Part shown: positions 36,058 through 47,300 of the stretch, in pieces
How the letters are laid out: every line of letters begins with the position of its first letter
Numbering within the stretch: position 1 is the stretch's first letter
DNA from: an uncultured Gemmata sp.
Lineage (GTDB): Bacteria > Planctomycetota > Planctomycetia > Gemmatales > Gemmataceae
Direction: 5' to 3'
Length of the DNA: 64,000 bases
Assembly (NCBI GenBank): GCA_937924775.1
Contig: CALDUT010000011.1
Span: forward strand, 1 to 64,000
Program-made: the position numbers and the translations under genes
The notes under the pieces: model-generated
Told to the model about the DNA's origin: nothing
What the model saw: only the letters and a program-made list of their open reading frames with translations
The model's database searches: none

Positions 36058-38298
36058 ATGGGAGCGATTACCACCGTGAATGACATCGGGTCCACGCCCG
36101 TGATGACAGAAGCCGATTGCGACGCCGCACGCCGTTTGAGCCTGCGTGGGGTTCGGCCGCCGGTCAAGGTCCCCGGTTACGAGAACGAGCAGTTCCTTGG
36201 GTATGGGGCTTATGGCGAAGTGTGGACCGCGACGAATCGCAACAGTGGTCGGCGGGTAGCGATCAAGTATTTCACCCGGCGTGGGGGGGTGGATTGGGCA
36301 TCGCTGGCGCGGGAGGTGGAGAAGTTACGGTATCTCTTCTCCGATCGCTACGTCGTCCAATTGTTAGAAGTCGGTTGGGAGGCCGACCCACCATTTTATG
36401 TGATGGAGTATATGGAGAACGGCTCGCTGGAAGACCGGCTCCAGAAGGCCCCGATGTCGGTCGACGAAGCGGTCGCCATTTTCCGCGAAGTCGCCATTGC
36501 CCTGGTTCATGCCCACGATAAAGGCATTCTGCACTGCGACCTCAAACCGGCCAATATCCTGCTGGATCATCACCACAAGCCACGGCTGGCGGATTTCGGC
36601 CAATCCCGCCTGACCAACGAAATGTCCCCGGCGCTGGGAACTCTGTTCTACATGGCCCCAGAACAGGCTGATCTCCGCGCCACACCCGATGCGCGGTGGG
36701 ATGTTTACGCATTAGGGGCCGTGATGTACCGGATGCTGACCGGCACACCGCCACATCGGGACGAGCCCGGGGCCAACCAGCTGACGGCGGCCGGTTCTCT
36801 GGAAGCGCAATTGGCGGCCTACCGCCAATTCCTCCTCAATGCTCCCAAACCTCAGGCCCACCGGGCTGTACCCGGTGTCGATGCCGGTCTGGCGGCTATT
36901 ATCGACCGCTGCCTGGAAACGAATCCGAATAAGCGTTTTCCCAACCCGCAGGCGGTTTTGGTCGCTCTTGATGCCTGGAGCCTGCAGCGTGTGCGCAAGC
37001 CCCTGTTGTGGGTGACTGGGCTAACATTCGCCGGGGTTTTCGTTGCCTTGGCATTATTGGGGCAATATTTGTTCCGCACCACCGTGAATACAGCGAAACA
37101 AGGGGTGGTCCACGGTACCCGGGAGGGGAACCGCTTTGCGGCGCTATCGGAGGCCAAGCAGATCGCCGCCCAAATCCAACTCCGCTGGCTGCAACTGGAG
37201 GCCGCAGCCCGCAGTGCCCAGCTGCGTGAGCTGCTGGCCCAGGGGGGGGCTTTTGCGACCGATGAGAAGTTGGGTCGCCAACTCGATCAATTCCTCGCCC
37301 AGCGGAAAGAGCATGGCGATACGCAATTTCCCGAGGGGGAGAAATCGGCTCTCTGGTTTGCGCATACCGCGGATGGTTACCAGCGTGGCAGTGCGCCGAC
37401 GTCCGAATTCGGGCGCAACGTCTACCGGGGGTACCGCGACTACTTCCATGGTTGGGGCGAACAGCGCCCCACCGAGCCGCCACCACCGGGAATTATCCAG
37501 AGGCCGCATCGCTCTGTGCCGTATCGCCGCGATCGGCCCGACGACAAAGGCATTTGGTCGGTGGCCTTCACCGTGCCGGTGTTCAGCGACGACCGCATGC
37601 CCCAACCGCTGGGGATTGTCGGCATGACGATTACGTTAGCCAACCTTCCCACCGACCATACCGATCGCTATACTGTACTTGTGGATACACGACCGGATGC
37701 CAAGCATGGTCGCCGTGGCTTGATTTTGCGGCATCCGTATTGGGCGACGATGCGGGACGAGCCCAATCCGCCGTTGTACTACGCCGAGGAGGTGGTGAAA
37801 TGGGCTGACCAAGCCCGCGAACACAATAACGACGATCTCGCCTTCGAGGCCGGCGAGCATTATATCGATCCGGTTTCGGTCAGCACCGACAGCGTGCCCG
37901 GACAGAGCGAGTATGCCGGGGAGTGGCTGGCCTCGGTGCATCGGGTGTTGGTCGGACCAGACCAGATCGATACCGGTTGGGTCGTCTTGGTGCAAGAACG
38001 ACGCGACGTGGCCCTGCAGCCGGTGCGCGACTTGCAGTGGCGCTTGGGGTACGTCGGCCTGGGGGCCACGGTGATTGTCGCGGTGCTGATGGTTCTCATG
38101 TGGGCGGGGATGATCGTGGTGATGGATTCCACGCCACGCTCTCCCGTGACACGTTGGCTGCGTCGCTGGGCGGGTCTTTCGACCAGCAATAGTAGTCACA
38201 CGCTGACAGCCAGCCTCACGCCCCGCGGCAGTTCCCTCGCGGGGGCGAAAACCCCCCGGGACAATACCGCCCCCACCAGCACAACTCCTGCGCATTGA
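36058..38298 (+). CDS. Transmembrane Ser/Thr protein kinase with an extracytoplasmic Cache-like sensor
   Basis: About 746 residues from the ATG at 36058 (the frame is open to 35908; a start at 36103 is also possible). Kinase motifs: GYGAYGEV (about 48), AIKYF, HCDLKPANIL (about 158), DFG and MAPEQ. The catalytic loop is HCD rather than HRD, so this is a non-RD kinase. Transmembrane helices near 316-339 and 664-690 enclose about 320 extracytoplasmic residues with a Cache-like look (EAKQIAAQIQLRWLQLEAAAR... YRGYRDYFHGWG). The short C-terminal tail is Ser/Thr-rich. A one-component outside-to-inside kinase sensor. Confidence 0.88.
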   Translation: MGAITTVNDIGSTPVMTEADCDAARRLSLRGVRPPVKVPGYENEQFLGYGAYGEVWTATNRNSGRRVAIKYFTRRGGVDWASLAREVEKLRYLFSDRYVVQLLEVGWEADPPFYVMEYMENGSLEDRLQKAPMSVDEAVAIFREVAIALVHAHDKGILHCDLKPANILLDHHHKPRLADFGQSRLTNEMSPALGTLFYMAPEQADLRATPDARWDVYALGAVMYRMLTGTPPHRDEPGANQLTAAGSLEAQLAAYRQFLLNAPKPQAHRAVPGVDAGLAAIIDRCLETNPNKRFPNPQAVLVALDAWSLQRVRKPLLWVTGLTFAGVFVALALLGQYLFRTTVNTAKQGVVHGTREGNRFAALSEAKQIAAQIQLRWLQLEAAARSAQLRELLAQGGAFATDEKLGRQLDQFLAQRKEHGDTQFPEGEKSALWFAHTADGYQRGSAPTSEFGRNVYRGYRDYFHGWGEQRPTEPPPPGIIQRPHRSVPYRRDRPDDKGIWSVAFTVPVFSDDRMPQPLGIVGMTITLANLPTDHTDRYTVLVDTRPDAKHGRRGLILRHPYWATMRDEPNPPLYYAEEVVKWADQAREHNNDDLAFEAGEHYIDPVSVSTDSVPGQSEYAGEWLASVHRVLVGPDQIDTGWVVLVQERRDVALQPVRDLQWRLGYVGLGATVIVAVLMVLMWAGMIVVMDSTPRSPVTRWLRRWAGLSTSNSSHTLTASLTPRGSSLAGAKTPRDNTAPTSTTPAH

Positions 38299-38432
38299 CG
38301 CGGGTCGGACCGGTGATTCGCGGAAGGAGCCCGTCTCCCGGCCGAGTTCTTCCCTGGGGGCAGAGAGAGTGGGAGGTGACTGCAATGCTCGGACAGGATG
38401 GAACATGAGAATCCCCTGAGGCCGAAGTGGCG

Positions 38433-39152
38433 TTACTCCGACCACCCGTACAACAGTGGGCGGGAAGGAACAGCATCTGAGAGAATGTGTGGGGTTTCGA
38501 TCGTCAGCCAATAGTGGCCATCGGCTACCTCGTCGGGTACGAAGATCAATTCAGTGATAGTGCGCTGGCAGGCTTCGGGAGGCGGCAGGGCCGTGGAACC
38601 CGGCGGCATGTCCCAAAATACCCGATGGGTCTGCAACAAACCGTTGTCGTAGAGCGGATCGACCGAAGGCACATCCACCAGCAGATGCTTCACGCCGCGG
38701 GTGCGAATCATTTGCATCGCCTCAACGGTGAAGTACGGGGTGGTGTCGTTCGCCCACTGCCGCGTGCGTTTGGTGGCGTCGTTGGGCCATGTCCGCACCA
38801 CGAGGGCCTCGACGGGTTCGCCTGCGAGGGATTCGGGCCGAATTTCCCGGCCTCGGGGCTGCACTGTGACAACCGCACACACTGTCCAATGCGGCAATGC
38901 CACCGCGCTGACCGGGAAGCGTTCGCGGGTCAGGTGCCCGACACTCTCGGTGTGGGTGGTCTGGCCATGGGGAATCAGTCGCCAAACCTCGCAGTTGACG
39001 GCTCCGCCCTGCGCGACAGCGAGCGTAAAGCCTTCGCCACAATAGGGTTGGGCTACCGCCGGTGGAACCCCGTAGGCGTTGGGTTGAGGGCCGTAGAAGT
39101 CGAGGGGGATCGACAAATCAACGCAGCGTGGCGGCACAGACAGCGGTTTCAT
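38433..39152 (-). CDS. Cyclase family protein (kynurenine formamidase-like)
   Basis: 239 residues. The metal-binding motif is in HGQTTHTESVGHL, a variant of the HxGTHxDxxxH cyclase pattern. LLVDVPSVDPLYDNG and HRVFWD follow. Such enzymes hydrolyse formylkynurenine or cyclic amides. The usual Gly before Thr is changed to Gln-Thr and the following Asp is Glu, so the substrate may differ. It lies 52 bases downstream of the ACMSD-like gene on the same strand and is probably in its operon. Confidence 0.8.
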   Translation of the reverse strand: MKPLSVPPRCVDLSIPLDFYGPQPNAYGVPPAVAQPYCGEGFTLAVAQGGAVNCEVWRLIPHGQTTHTESVGHLTRERFPVSAVALPHWTVCAVVTVQPRGREIRPESLAGEPVEALVVRTWPNDATKRTRQWANDTTPYFTVEAMQMIRTRGVKHLLVDVPSVDPLYDNGLLQTHRVFWDMPPGSTALPPPEACQRTITELIFVPDEVADGHYWLTIETPHILSDAVPSRPLLYGWSE

Positions 39153-39204
39153 GGTGTGATCCGGCGAACTCTAAGGGAAACGCTCTCTCACTAGGGTATG
39201 AGAG

Positions 39205-40215
39205 CTACTCGAAGTCTTCAGGCGACACGTTCAACCACCGACAGGCCGTGCGGAAGAATAGATCCTCCTGAACCGGACGGGGCAAGTTCATCGAGCGGAT
39301 CAGCGCGCCGGGTTCGGTTTCCCCCAAGGGAAATGGGTAATCGGTACCTAATGCGATGCGATCCGAACCCATGACGTCGAGAAGATACTGCAAGGCCCGC
39401 GGATCGTGGACAAGGGCATCGACATAGATTCGCCGCAAATATTCCCGGGGATTGACCGGGTTGTGGATGGCGCAAAGGTCGGGCCGGCATTTGAAGCCCT
39501 GCTCGATACGGCCGATCGTGGCCGGGAATGAGCCGCCGCCGTGGGCGAAGGCGATTCGCAACCCCGGTACTTGCTCCAGGACACCGCCAAAAATCAACGA
39601 AACAATCGCCCGTGCCGTTTCCGCGGGCATGCCGACCAGCCACGGCATCCAATACTGATTCAGTTCGTTCTGACCGAACATCTCCCACGGGTGGACAAAC
39701 ACTGCGGCCCCGAGCTCTTCCGCCCGCTGGAAAATCGGCAGAAACTCCGCAGCATTCAGGTTACGCTGATTGACGTTGGAACCGATCTGCACCCCGTGCA
39801 AGCCGAGTTGTGTGAGGCAACGTTCCAGTTCGCGGATGGCCAAATCCGGGGCCTGCATCGGCAAGGTTCCCAGCCCGACGAAGCGTTGCGGATACTTCCG
39901 CACCACAGTGGCGATGTGATCATTGAGGAATTGAGCCACCTGATAACCGTGTTCCGGTTTTGTCCAATAATGGAACATCACCGGCACAGTGCTGAGAACT
40001 TGGACCCGCAGGCCGTGGGCTTCACATTCTGCGATCCGCCTCTCGGCACTCCAACAGTTGGCTTTGATTTCGCGAAACAGTTGCCCGTGGATCAACATCT
40101 GGGCACAACCCGGGCGGTGATGCGCCAGTTCCACAAAACCACCGTAGCCAAACTGCTCGGCCCACCGGGGCAGGCATTCCGGCAAAATGTGGGTGTGAAT
40201 ATCCACAATCAGCAT
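39205..40215 (-). CDS. Amidohydrolase-fold decarboxylase, ACMSD-like
   Basis: About 336 residues from the ATG at 40215 (MLIVDIHTHILPE); the frame is open to 40320, and an ATG at 40248 is possible. Features of 2-amino-3-carboxymuconate-6-semialdehyde decarboxylase: N-terminal DIHTHILP with the metal His pair, RFVGLGTLPMQ, GVQIGSNVN, VHPWEMFG, and the C-terminal GTDYPFPLG with the conserved Asp. It removes a carboxyl group from an ortho-cleavage-type intermediate of 3-hydroxyanthranilate degradation. Operon partner is the cyclase gene just downstream. This pair fits tryptophan/kynurenine or related aromatic breakdown. Confidence 0.85.
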   Translation of the reverse strand: MLIVDIHTHILPECLPRWAEQFGYGGFVELAHHRPGCAQMLIHGQLFREIKANCWSAERRIAECEAHGLRVQVLSTVPVMFHYWTKPEHGYQVAQFLNDHIATVVRKYPQRFVGLGTLPMQAPDLAIRELERCLTQLGLHGVQIGSNVNQRNLNAAEFLPIFQRAEELGAAVFVHPWEMFGQNELNQYWMPWLVGMPAETARAIVSLIFGGVLEQVPGLRIAFAHGGGSFPATIGRIEQGFKCRPDLCAIHNPVNPREYLRRIYVDALVHDPRALQYLLDVMGSDRIALGTDYPFPLGETEPGALIRSMNLPRPVQEDLFFRTACRWLNVSPEDFE

Positions 40216-40316
40216 CGCGGCGACCGTTGGGGAGAGGATTGGGACCATCCGCCCGCCCCCTTGCGCGGTGGGTTGCACTTCGGGCGGCTTCTGGGCATTG
40301 TACCGTGGTCGACGGT

Positions 40317-40709
40317 TCAACGGCGTCTGAGAACGAACCGCCCATAATCCTGGGGACTGGTGAATGTGGCATCAAAGTGCGTATTCGAAACCACCGCGGT
40401 GGTTCGGAACGTTCCGCGGAAGCCCACACGCCGCTCGGTCGCCAAAAAAAGGACATCCTCACCTCGACCAATCACTTGCATTGTCGCGGTGTAGCGAAAT
40501 GGTATCACTTTCGCAAAGCGGCCGCTGAAGGTCACCCGGTAGGTGTCGCGATCCTGCGGCCTGACAACGGCTCGCAGGGGGCCGTGGTGACCGTTGACGT
40601 CGCTGACCCAGTAGCCGGACCACCGACCGTTCAACAGCGGCTCTTGCCCCTGTGCGATCGCCGGACCCACCAACAGCCATCCCACACAGACCCAAAGACG
40701 TTTCATCAT
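40317..40709 (-). CDS. Small secreted protein of unknown function
   Basis: About 130 residues. The start at 40709 (MMKRLWVCVGWLL) is preceded by GGGAGAG. A signal peptide (about 1-21, then GQEPLLNG) precedes a small beta-rich domain, with segments GRWSGYWVSDVNGHHGPLRA and RYTATMQVI that look like a lipocalin-type or beta-barrel fold. It ends 102 bases before the ACMSD-like start. No function can be given. Confidence 0.75.
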   Translation of the reverse strand: MMKRLWVCVGWLLVGPAIAQGQEPLLNGRWSGYWVSDVNGHHGPLRAVVRPQDRDTYRVTFSGRFAKVIPFRYTATMQVIGRGEDVLFLATERRVGFRGTFRTTAVVSNTHFDATFTSPQDYGRFVLRRR

Positions 40710-40853
40710 TTGGCACTCTCCCACGATGGGTTCCTAAATCCCGATTTCACCGTCGGTAAGGTTCTTGGTCGAGAGGTTTTTTGTGTGCTTTCGCGGTCGC
40801 GTGTCGGTTAAACTGCGTTTTATAGCGGTTTTGTGCCATTCGGAGGAACTCCG

Positions 40854-42035
40854 ATGAAGCATGTTCTCATCGTGGCGACTTGCCTCTGCGGTATTTCCTC
40901 CGTGGGTGGGGCAGAGCCCGAGAAAATCGACCTCTGGGAAGCGGACACCCACGATTATGTTCTTTACCGGATCCCGGGTATCGTAGTGACCAAGGCCAAT
41001 ACCATCCTGGCGTACTGCGAAGCCCGTAAGTCGGTCAGCGATTGGGCCACCATCGACATTCTGATGCGCCGCAGTACCGATGGCGGGAAAACTTGGAGCC
41101 AACCGGCCAAGATTGCGGACGTGCCCGGCCCGATACAACGCAACCCGGTGGCGATTGCCAAGAAACGCGAAAACCACAATGGTGTCACTTACAACAACCC
41201 GGTGATGATCACCGATTCGTCCGGCGCGGTTCACTTCCTGTTTTGTGTCGAATATATGCGCTGCTTCTATAGCCGCAGTGACGACGACGGCCAAAGCTGG
41301 ACAAAACCAACGGAAATCACCGCCTCGGCGTTCGAACCGTTCAGAAAACACCACGATTGGAAAGTGATCGCGACCGGTCCTGGCCACGGTATTCAACTGA
41401 AATCGGGACGATTGTTGGTGCCTGTTTGGCTGTCACTGGGTACTGGGGCCGGTGGCCACGGGGATAGTGTCAGTGCCACCATTTATAGTGATGATGGCGG
41501 CAAAACCTGGAAAGCGGGCGAAATTGCCATTGCTTATACCAAGGATTGGGATAACCCCAATGAATGTTGCGTCGCGGAACTGTCGGATGGCCGGGTTCTG
41601 CTCAATGCCCGCAACCGGTCGAAATCGCATCGCCGCTTGATCACCATTAGCCCCGACGGGGCCAGCCAATGGAGCCGTCCGCGTTTCGATGAGGCCTTGC
41701 TCGAACCGATTTGCATGGGCAGTTTACTGGCGATTCCCAGCCAGAAAGTGTTGCTCTTCAGTAATCCCGACAATCTCTCAAAGGCCAATACGAAAGACCC
41801 GGCTCCCGGTACCGGCCGCGATCGCAAGAACCTGACCGTTCGCCTCAGCACTGACGACGGTCAAACGTGGACGGCCCAACGCTCGATCGAAAGTGGCTTC
41901 AGCGCCTACTCCGATCTGGCGGTACTGAAGGATGGTACAGTGCTGATCATTTACGAACGCGGCAGTGACAAAAGGCCCGCCTACGGGCGGTTGACGATCG
42001 CTCGCTTCAGCCTCGATTGGCTGAAGATGAAGTGA
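40854..42035 (+). CDS. Exported sialidase-like exo-glycosidase with Asp-box repeats
   Basis: About 393 residues. GGAGGA precedes the ATG at 40854. A signal peptide (about 1-19) is followed by the YRIPGI motif, the FRIP-like start of the sialidase beta-propeller. Four Asp boxes are seen: STDGGKTW, SDDDGQSW, SDDGGKTW and STDDGQTW. Such six-bladed propellers cleave terminal sialic acids or act on other sugars in planctomycetes; the substrate is not known. The Arg triad residues cannot be assigned with certainty by eye. Confidence 0.9.
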   Translation: MKHVLIVATCLCGISSVGGAEPEKIDLWEADTHDYVLYRIPGIVVTKANTILAYCEARKSVSDWATIDILMRRSTDGGKTWSQPAKIADVPGPIQRNPVAIAKKRENHNGVTYNNPVMITDSSGAVHFLFCVEYMRCFYSRSDDDGQSWTKPTEITASAFEPFRKHHDWKVIATGPGHGIQLKSGRLLVPVWLSLGTGAGGHGDSVSATIYSDDGGKTWKAGEIAIAYTKDWDNPNECCVAELSDGRVLLNARNRSKSHRRLITISPDGASQWSRPRFDEALLEPICMGSLLAIPSQKVLLFSNPDNLSKANTKDPAPGTGRDRKNLTVRLSTDDGQTWTAQRSIESGFSAYSDLAVLKDGTVLIIYERGSDKRPAYGRLTIARFSLDWLKMK

Positions 42036-42123
42036 ATTCAGGACTTGCGCACTGGCAAGGCCTCTGCTGCGGGCTTTGGGAACCAGTGCGCCAGCTTGTG
42101 GGATTGTTCCCGTGATCGGGGGC

Positions 42124-44196
42124 TCAGGCCCCGCCGAAGGCCAAGCCGGGTTGCGGGGGCGGCTCGGGCAGCGGCTCGGGCGTGGTCGCGGGGGTCGGTT
42201 TGGCCGCCACGGCTTTCGCGGGTTCTTTCCGCAGTTCCGAGACCGGCACCCCCGACATGATCAATTCCACTTCCGAACGATCAATTTCCTCATGCAGAAG
42301 CAGAGCGTCCTTGATCGCTTCGAGTTTATCGCGATGGGAGCGGACCAATTCGATAGCCCGGGCTTCAGCTTCCATGAGGATCCGCTGAATTTCTTCGTCG
42401 ATCAGCCGGGCCGTGCCCTCGCTGAACGTCCGCGACTCAATGATTTCCTTGCCGAGGAACACGTGTTCTTCCCCGATTTGGTGATAAACGGGCCCCACCC
42501 GTTCGCTCATGCCGAATTGCGTCACCATGATCCGGGCTAGGCGCGTGGCGTGCTTCAGATCGCTGACGGCCCCGGAGAGAGGTTCGCCCAACACGATCTT
42601 ATCCGCCGCCCGGCCGCCCATGGTCATCACCAGCATGGCAAAGAGTTCGCTTTGGGAATGATCGACGCGTTCTTCCGATTGTTGGAAGAGCGTTACCCCG
42701 CCGGCGCGGCCCCGGGGTATGATCGACACCCGATCCAGTGATTGCGTCGAGGGCATCAGGTAGGCACACAGGGCGTGCCCGGCTTCGTGGTAGGCGGTGC
42801 GTTTCTTTTCGGGTTCGGAGAAGGGTTCCTCCCGCATGGCTCCCAGACGAACCCGATCGGCGGCACGGTCGAAATCGATCTGCTCGATCTTGTTGCGTCC
42901 GGCCCGCACGGCCAGAAGGGCCGCTTCGTTGCACAGATTTTTCAATTCCGCCCCACTCATCCCGACCATGCTGCGAGCGATCCGTTCCAAATCGACCTGA
43001 TCGGACAGCGGTTTATTACGGGTGTGGACTTTGAGGATTTCCAGTCGGCCTTTCCAGGTCGGACGATCGACCGTGATATGCCGGTCGAAGCGTCCCGGCC
43101 GTAACAAGGCCGCGTCGAGTACATCGGGCCGGTTCGTGGCGGCCATTACGATCACCGTTTCGCTCGGCTGGAAGCCGTCCATTTCCGAGAGGATTTGGTT
43201 GAGCGTCTGTTCGCGTTCGTCCGAACCACCGCCGTAACCAGCCCCGCGCATCCGGCCCACGGCATCGATTTCATCGATGAAGATGACACAGGGGGAGTTT
43301 TCCTTGGCGGTACGGAACATGTCGCGCACGCGGCTGGCACCCACGCCGACAAACATCTGAATGAACTCGCTGCCACTGATGGCGAAAAATGGCACGTTGG
43401 CCTCTCCGGCCACGGCTTTGGCGAGTAGCGTTTTGCCCGTGCCCGGTGGTCCTACCAATAACACCCCTTTGGGCACTTGGGCCCCCATACGCGTAAACTT
43501 GCCCGGGTCTTTGAGATATTCGACCATCTCCGACAGTTCGCGTTTGGCGTTCTCCATACCGGCGACGTCATCGAAGGTGATGCGGCCTTTGCTTTTCTCG
43601 TAGCGTTTGGCCGGGCTGCGGATGTAGTTGTTGATGAAGCCGCCGCCCATCGGATCACGCAACCGCGGCAAGAAGAAGACGACAAACAGCGTGATCAGGC
43701 CAAAGACGATCAACAGTTGCAACAGCAACGGGCCCAGCCATGGGGTGGGTTCGTCACGGCGGCTGACTTTGGTCAGTTCAAACGGCGGTGGCGGTTCGCC
43801 CTTGGCTTGGGCCTGTTGCTGGAGTTTTTCCAGGTAGCGCCGGTCGGCTTCCTGAATGTCTTTGACCAACTGTTCTTGGTCTTTGGAAGCGGGGAGATTG
43901 ACCGAGAAGCGGCCGCTTTTGCCCAAATCGAACTTCTTGGCGAGTTCGGAATCGGGGTTGCGGACTTCCCCCTCGGCCCGGTCGGTACCGATCAGGGTGA
44001 CGCTTTTCAGTTCGCCCGCGTCCATCAATTGTTTGAACGGTGGGTAGTAGTCGATTTCCTTGTAGTTATTCCGCATCGTCAGGAAGGCGAAGGTCATCAC
44101 CCCGGCGACGATGAGAATGATCCAACTGGTCGGCAATAGCGCGGTGGCCTTCTTGGGAGGTGTTGAACCGGGAGGCAATCCGTCGTGCTGCGGCAT
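42124..44196 (-). CDS. ftsH: ATP-dependent zinc metalloprotease FtsH
   Basis: 690 residues. Two transmembrane helices (about 25-42 and 148-172) flank a periplasmic domain. The AAA domain has GPPGTGKT (about 249), DEIDAVG and the [21 protein letters not shown]. The protease has HEAGH (about 469) and a third zinc ligand in SDLKHAT. A Pro/Ala-rich tail ends the protein. Inner-membrane quality control protease. Starts about 200 bases from the Tex gene stop, same strand. Confidence 0.97.
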   Translation of the reverse strand: MPQHDGLPPGSTPPKKATALLPTSWIILIVAGVMTFAFLTMRNNYKEIDYYPPFKQLMDAGELKSVTLIGTDRAEGEVRNPDSELAKKFDLGKSGRFSVNLPASKDQEQLVKDIQEADRRYLEKLQQQAQAKGEPPPPFELTKVSRRDEPTPWLGPLLLQLLIVFGLITLFVVFFLPRLRDPMGGGFINNYIRSPAKRYEKSKGRITFDDVAGMENAKRELSEMVEYLKDPGKFTRMGAQVPKGVLLVGPPGTGKTLLAKAVAGEANVPFFAISGSEFIQMFVGVGASRVRDMFRTAKENSPCVIFIDEIDAVGRMRGAGYGGGSDEREQTLNQILSEMDGFQPSETVIVMAATNRPDVLDAALLRPGRFDRHITVDRPTWKGRLEILKVHTRNKPLSDQVDLERIARSMVGMSGAELKNLCNEAALLAVRAGRNKIEQIDFDRAADRVRLGAMREEPFSEPEKKRTAYHEAGHALCAYLMPSTQSLDRVSIIPRGRAGGVTLFQQSEERVDHSQSELFAMLVMTMGGRAADKIVLGEPLSGAVSDLKHATRLARIMVTQFGMSERVGPVYHQIGEEHVFLGKEIIESRTFSEGTARLIDEEIQRILMEAEARAIELVRSHRDKLEAIKDALLLHEEIDRSEVELIMSGVPVSELRKEPAKAVAAKPTPATTPEPLPEPPPQPGLAFGGA

Positions 44197-44396
44197 TCCG
44201 TCTCCTCAACGCGGGCCGTGACCCGCGTAGATGGGGTCGCGTGGTTTGAGACCCCAACCCACGGAAGGTTAGGGTTTCGACATTCATTCCCATTTTACGG
44301 CACCGGAGCGTGCCAAGAGAACCCGGAGTGGGTGGGGGAATGACGACCGCGCCGAGGCGATCGCCACCCGTCCGGTCGGGACGGGCGGTTTGTAGT
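44197..44396. other. Tex-ftsH intergenic region with a GC-rich hairpin
   Basis: No gene. A hairpin CCCGTCC-GGTCG-GGACGGG at 44367-44385 lies just after the Tex stop (on the minus strand) and may end that transcript; no T run is seen. The rest holds the ftsH leader. Confidence 0.5.
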
Positions 44397-47300
44397 TTAG
44401 GGTGTGGCCTCCGGTTGGCCCCCCGGGGCAGGCGATGTCGGTGGCGGGGGGGCGGCGTCAGCGTTCCCGGTTGGCGTTGGCGGCGGAACCTCTGGATTAG
44501 CCGAGGTTTGTGGCGTTTGCGCCGCCGGGGCGGGGGGGGGCGCGGGAGATTCTGGGGGCGCTTCGGATTCCGCGGCTTTGAAGAAGGCGGCCAACTCCGC
44601 AAAGGTGTTGAGGGCCGCTTTGCCGGAGCGCTTTTCGGCACTTAGATGAGGCAGGGGCTTGGCTTTGGCCGGTCGGCGGGGCGGCGGAGGCGGTGGAGGC
44701 GTCGGCGGGCTGGCCGCAGCGCTGCTCGTAGCTGAACCGGTGGCCGCCGGGTCGGCGGAGGAAGCGGTCGGGCGTGGACCGGTGGCGGGGCGGGGGCTCG
44801 CCGGAGCCCTGGGCCGCGGCGGGCCCCCGGCGGATCGCGGACGAAATGGCGGACGCTCGGGCCGCGGCGGGCGGGGCGGGCGTTCTGTCGGCGGGGCGGT
44901 GACCCCCGGACCGGCAGCACCGCGTTCGCCCCGCGGGGGGCCGCCGGGCCGCCGTTCTTGACCCGGCGGAATCATCGACAGCGAAATCTTCTTTTCACCC
45001 GCTTTGACGTCGATGACCCATACCGTCACTACATCACCGACGGAAACGACATCGTAGGGGCTTTTGATGTAGCGGTTGGCCATTTGGCTGATGTGAACCA
45101 ACCCACTTTCTTTGAGGCCAATATCGACGAACGCTCCAAACGGCACCACGTTGAGTACGGTCCCTTTGAGTTCCATACCCGGAGTAATGTCTTCGAGCTT
45201 GAGAACCCCGGTTTTGAAGATGGGCGGGGGCAAGTCGTCGCGGGGGTCGCGGCCGGGCCGTGCCAGCGAGCGGAAAATGTCGTCGAGGGTCGGCTCACCG
45301 ACGCTAAATTGCGCGGCCAATTCCGGCAGGCGATGGGCGTTGGCGTTGAGCTGAGCCCGCAGCGCCTCGATTTTGGCTTTGTCGCGAAGATCCTCCGGAG
45401 TGAAGCCGAACTCCGCCAGAACTTGGCGGGCGACCGGGTAACTCTCCGGGTGGATCCAGGTTGCGTCGAGGGGGTCGGCACTTTCAGGCACTTTGAGGAA
45501 ACCCGCCGCCTGAATGAAGCGTTTTTCGCCCATGCCGGGCACTTCTAACAGTTGTGTGCGGCTGGTGAAAGGCCCGTGTTTTTCGCGATAGTTGACGATT
45601 TCCCGGGCCACCAATTGGTTCAAGCCCGACACATGCCGCAACAGTGGCACACTGGCGGTGTTGAGATTGACCCCCACTTGGTTGACGCTCGATTCGATGA
45701 CCGCTTCCAGCGATTCTTTCAGTTGTTTGGGCTTCACATCGTGCTGGTAAAGCCCCACGCCGATGTGTTGCGGATCGATCTTGACCAACTCGGCTAAGGG
45801 ATCCTGCAGGCGGCGGCCAATACTGATGGTGCCGCGGGTGGTCGCGTCGAGATCGGGGAATTCTTCGCGAGCCAGGGAGCTGGCGGAGTAATCGCTGGCC
45901 CCGGCTTCTATGACGATGACATACGCCAGGTCTTCCGGAGCCGGCGGCAGTCCTTCGAGAGAAATCGGCGGTTCGGGCTCTGGCGCAGGGGGGGCTGCGG
46001 CCGTAGCCACGGGCACGGCGGCATCCGGGGCTACCGGCGGTAGCGATTCGGCCGACGCCGGAGCGGCCGCTTCCGTTGGGGTGGCCGGGGCCAGTGTCAC
46101 CCCCGCCGGTAGTTCGGTGGAGAGGGTGACCGATTCTGTCGGTAACGGGGGCGTTTCGATGGCCAGGGTGACAGCACTGGGCACCGTCGGGGCTGTTTCG
46201 GGGGGGGGCGTCAGGGGTGGCGAAGCAGGCGGTTCGCTGGGAATCGTCGCGGCTGCGTGTTGCATTTCCAAGGCCGGATTGAGCCGCCGCTCGGCCAATT
46301 CCGCGATCAGTTCCGCGACCAATTGTTCGGTTTCCCGGCAACCGGTGCCGTTACCAATGGCGATCACGGAAATCTGATATTTGCGAATGAGTTGTTCTAA
46401 TTTCCGTTTAGCCGCGGTGGCGTTCTTCTTGGGGCCGTGGGGATAGATAACGGCATCTTCAAGGAATTTGCCGGTTTCATCGAGGGCGGCCAGTTTGCAA
46501 CCGGTGCGAATGCCTGGGTCGATGGCGAGAACCTTCTTGCCGCGCAGCGGGGGTTGCAACAGCAGGCTTTTGAGATTCTTGGCGAAGACCATGATCGCGT
46601 GTTCTTGGGCACGCTCGGTGAGGTCGCGGCGAACCTCACGTTCCAAACTGGGGCGGATGAGCCGATCGAGAGCATCGAGCATCACTTCGTGCATCAACTC
46701 GCGGTGCGGGTGATCGGCGATGCGGAGGTGGTACGCGGCAATTTCCTTGCTCTTTTCCGCGTCGGTATCGATCCGCACACGCAGCACGTTGGCCTTTTCG
46801 CCCCGATTGATCGCCAAAACCCGGTGTGGCGGGATTTCCTTGACTGGTTCGCGGAAGTTGAAATAGGGTTCATACTCACGGCCTTTGCCTTCTGGCAAGG
46901 TTTCAATGCGCGTGGAAACCAGGATCCCGGTATCCCAGGTGAAGGCCCGCAGCGGTCCACGGACTTCGGCATTGTCCGCGATCATCTCAGCCAGGATGTG
47001 CTTGATCCCGGCCAGAACATCGTCCGTATTGAGCAGCCATTTGTCGGGATCGACCAAGCCGGGCAGCACTGCGTTGAGATCGGCCACGGCTGGGTCGCGG
47101 TGGTAAATCGCTTCGGCGACTGGCCCCAAGCCTTTTTCACGCGCTTCGGTGGCCGCGGATTTCTTTTTGGGCTTATAAGGCAGGTAAAGGTCTTCCAGCC
47201 GTTTGGGGCTATCCGCGGCGAGGATAGCCTGCGTCAGCTCATCGGTCAGTTTGTTTTGAAAGGCAATGCTGCGCAGGATGGTGCGTTTGCGATCAACCAA

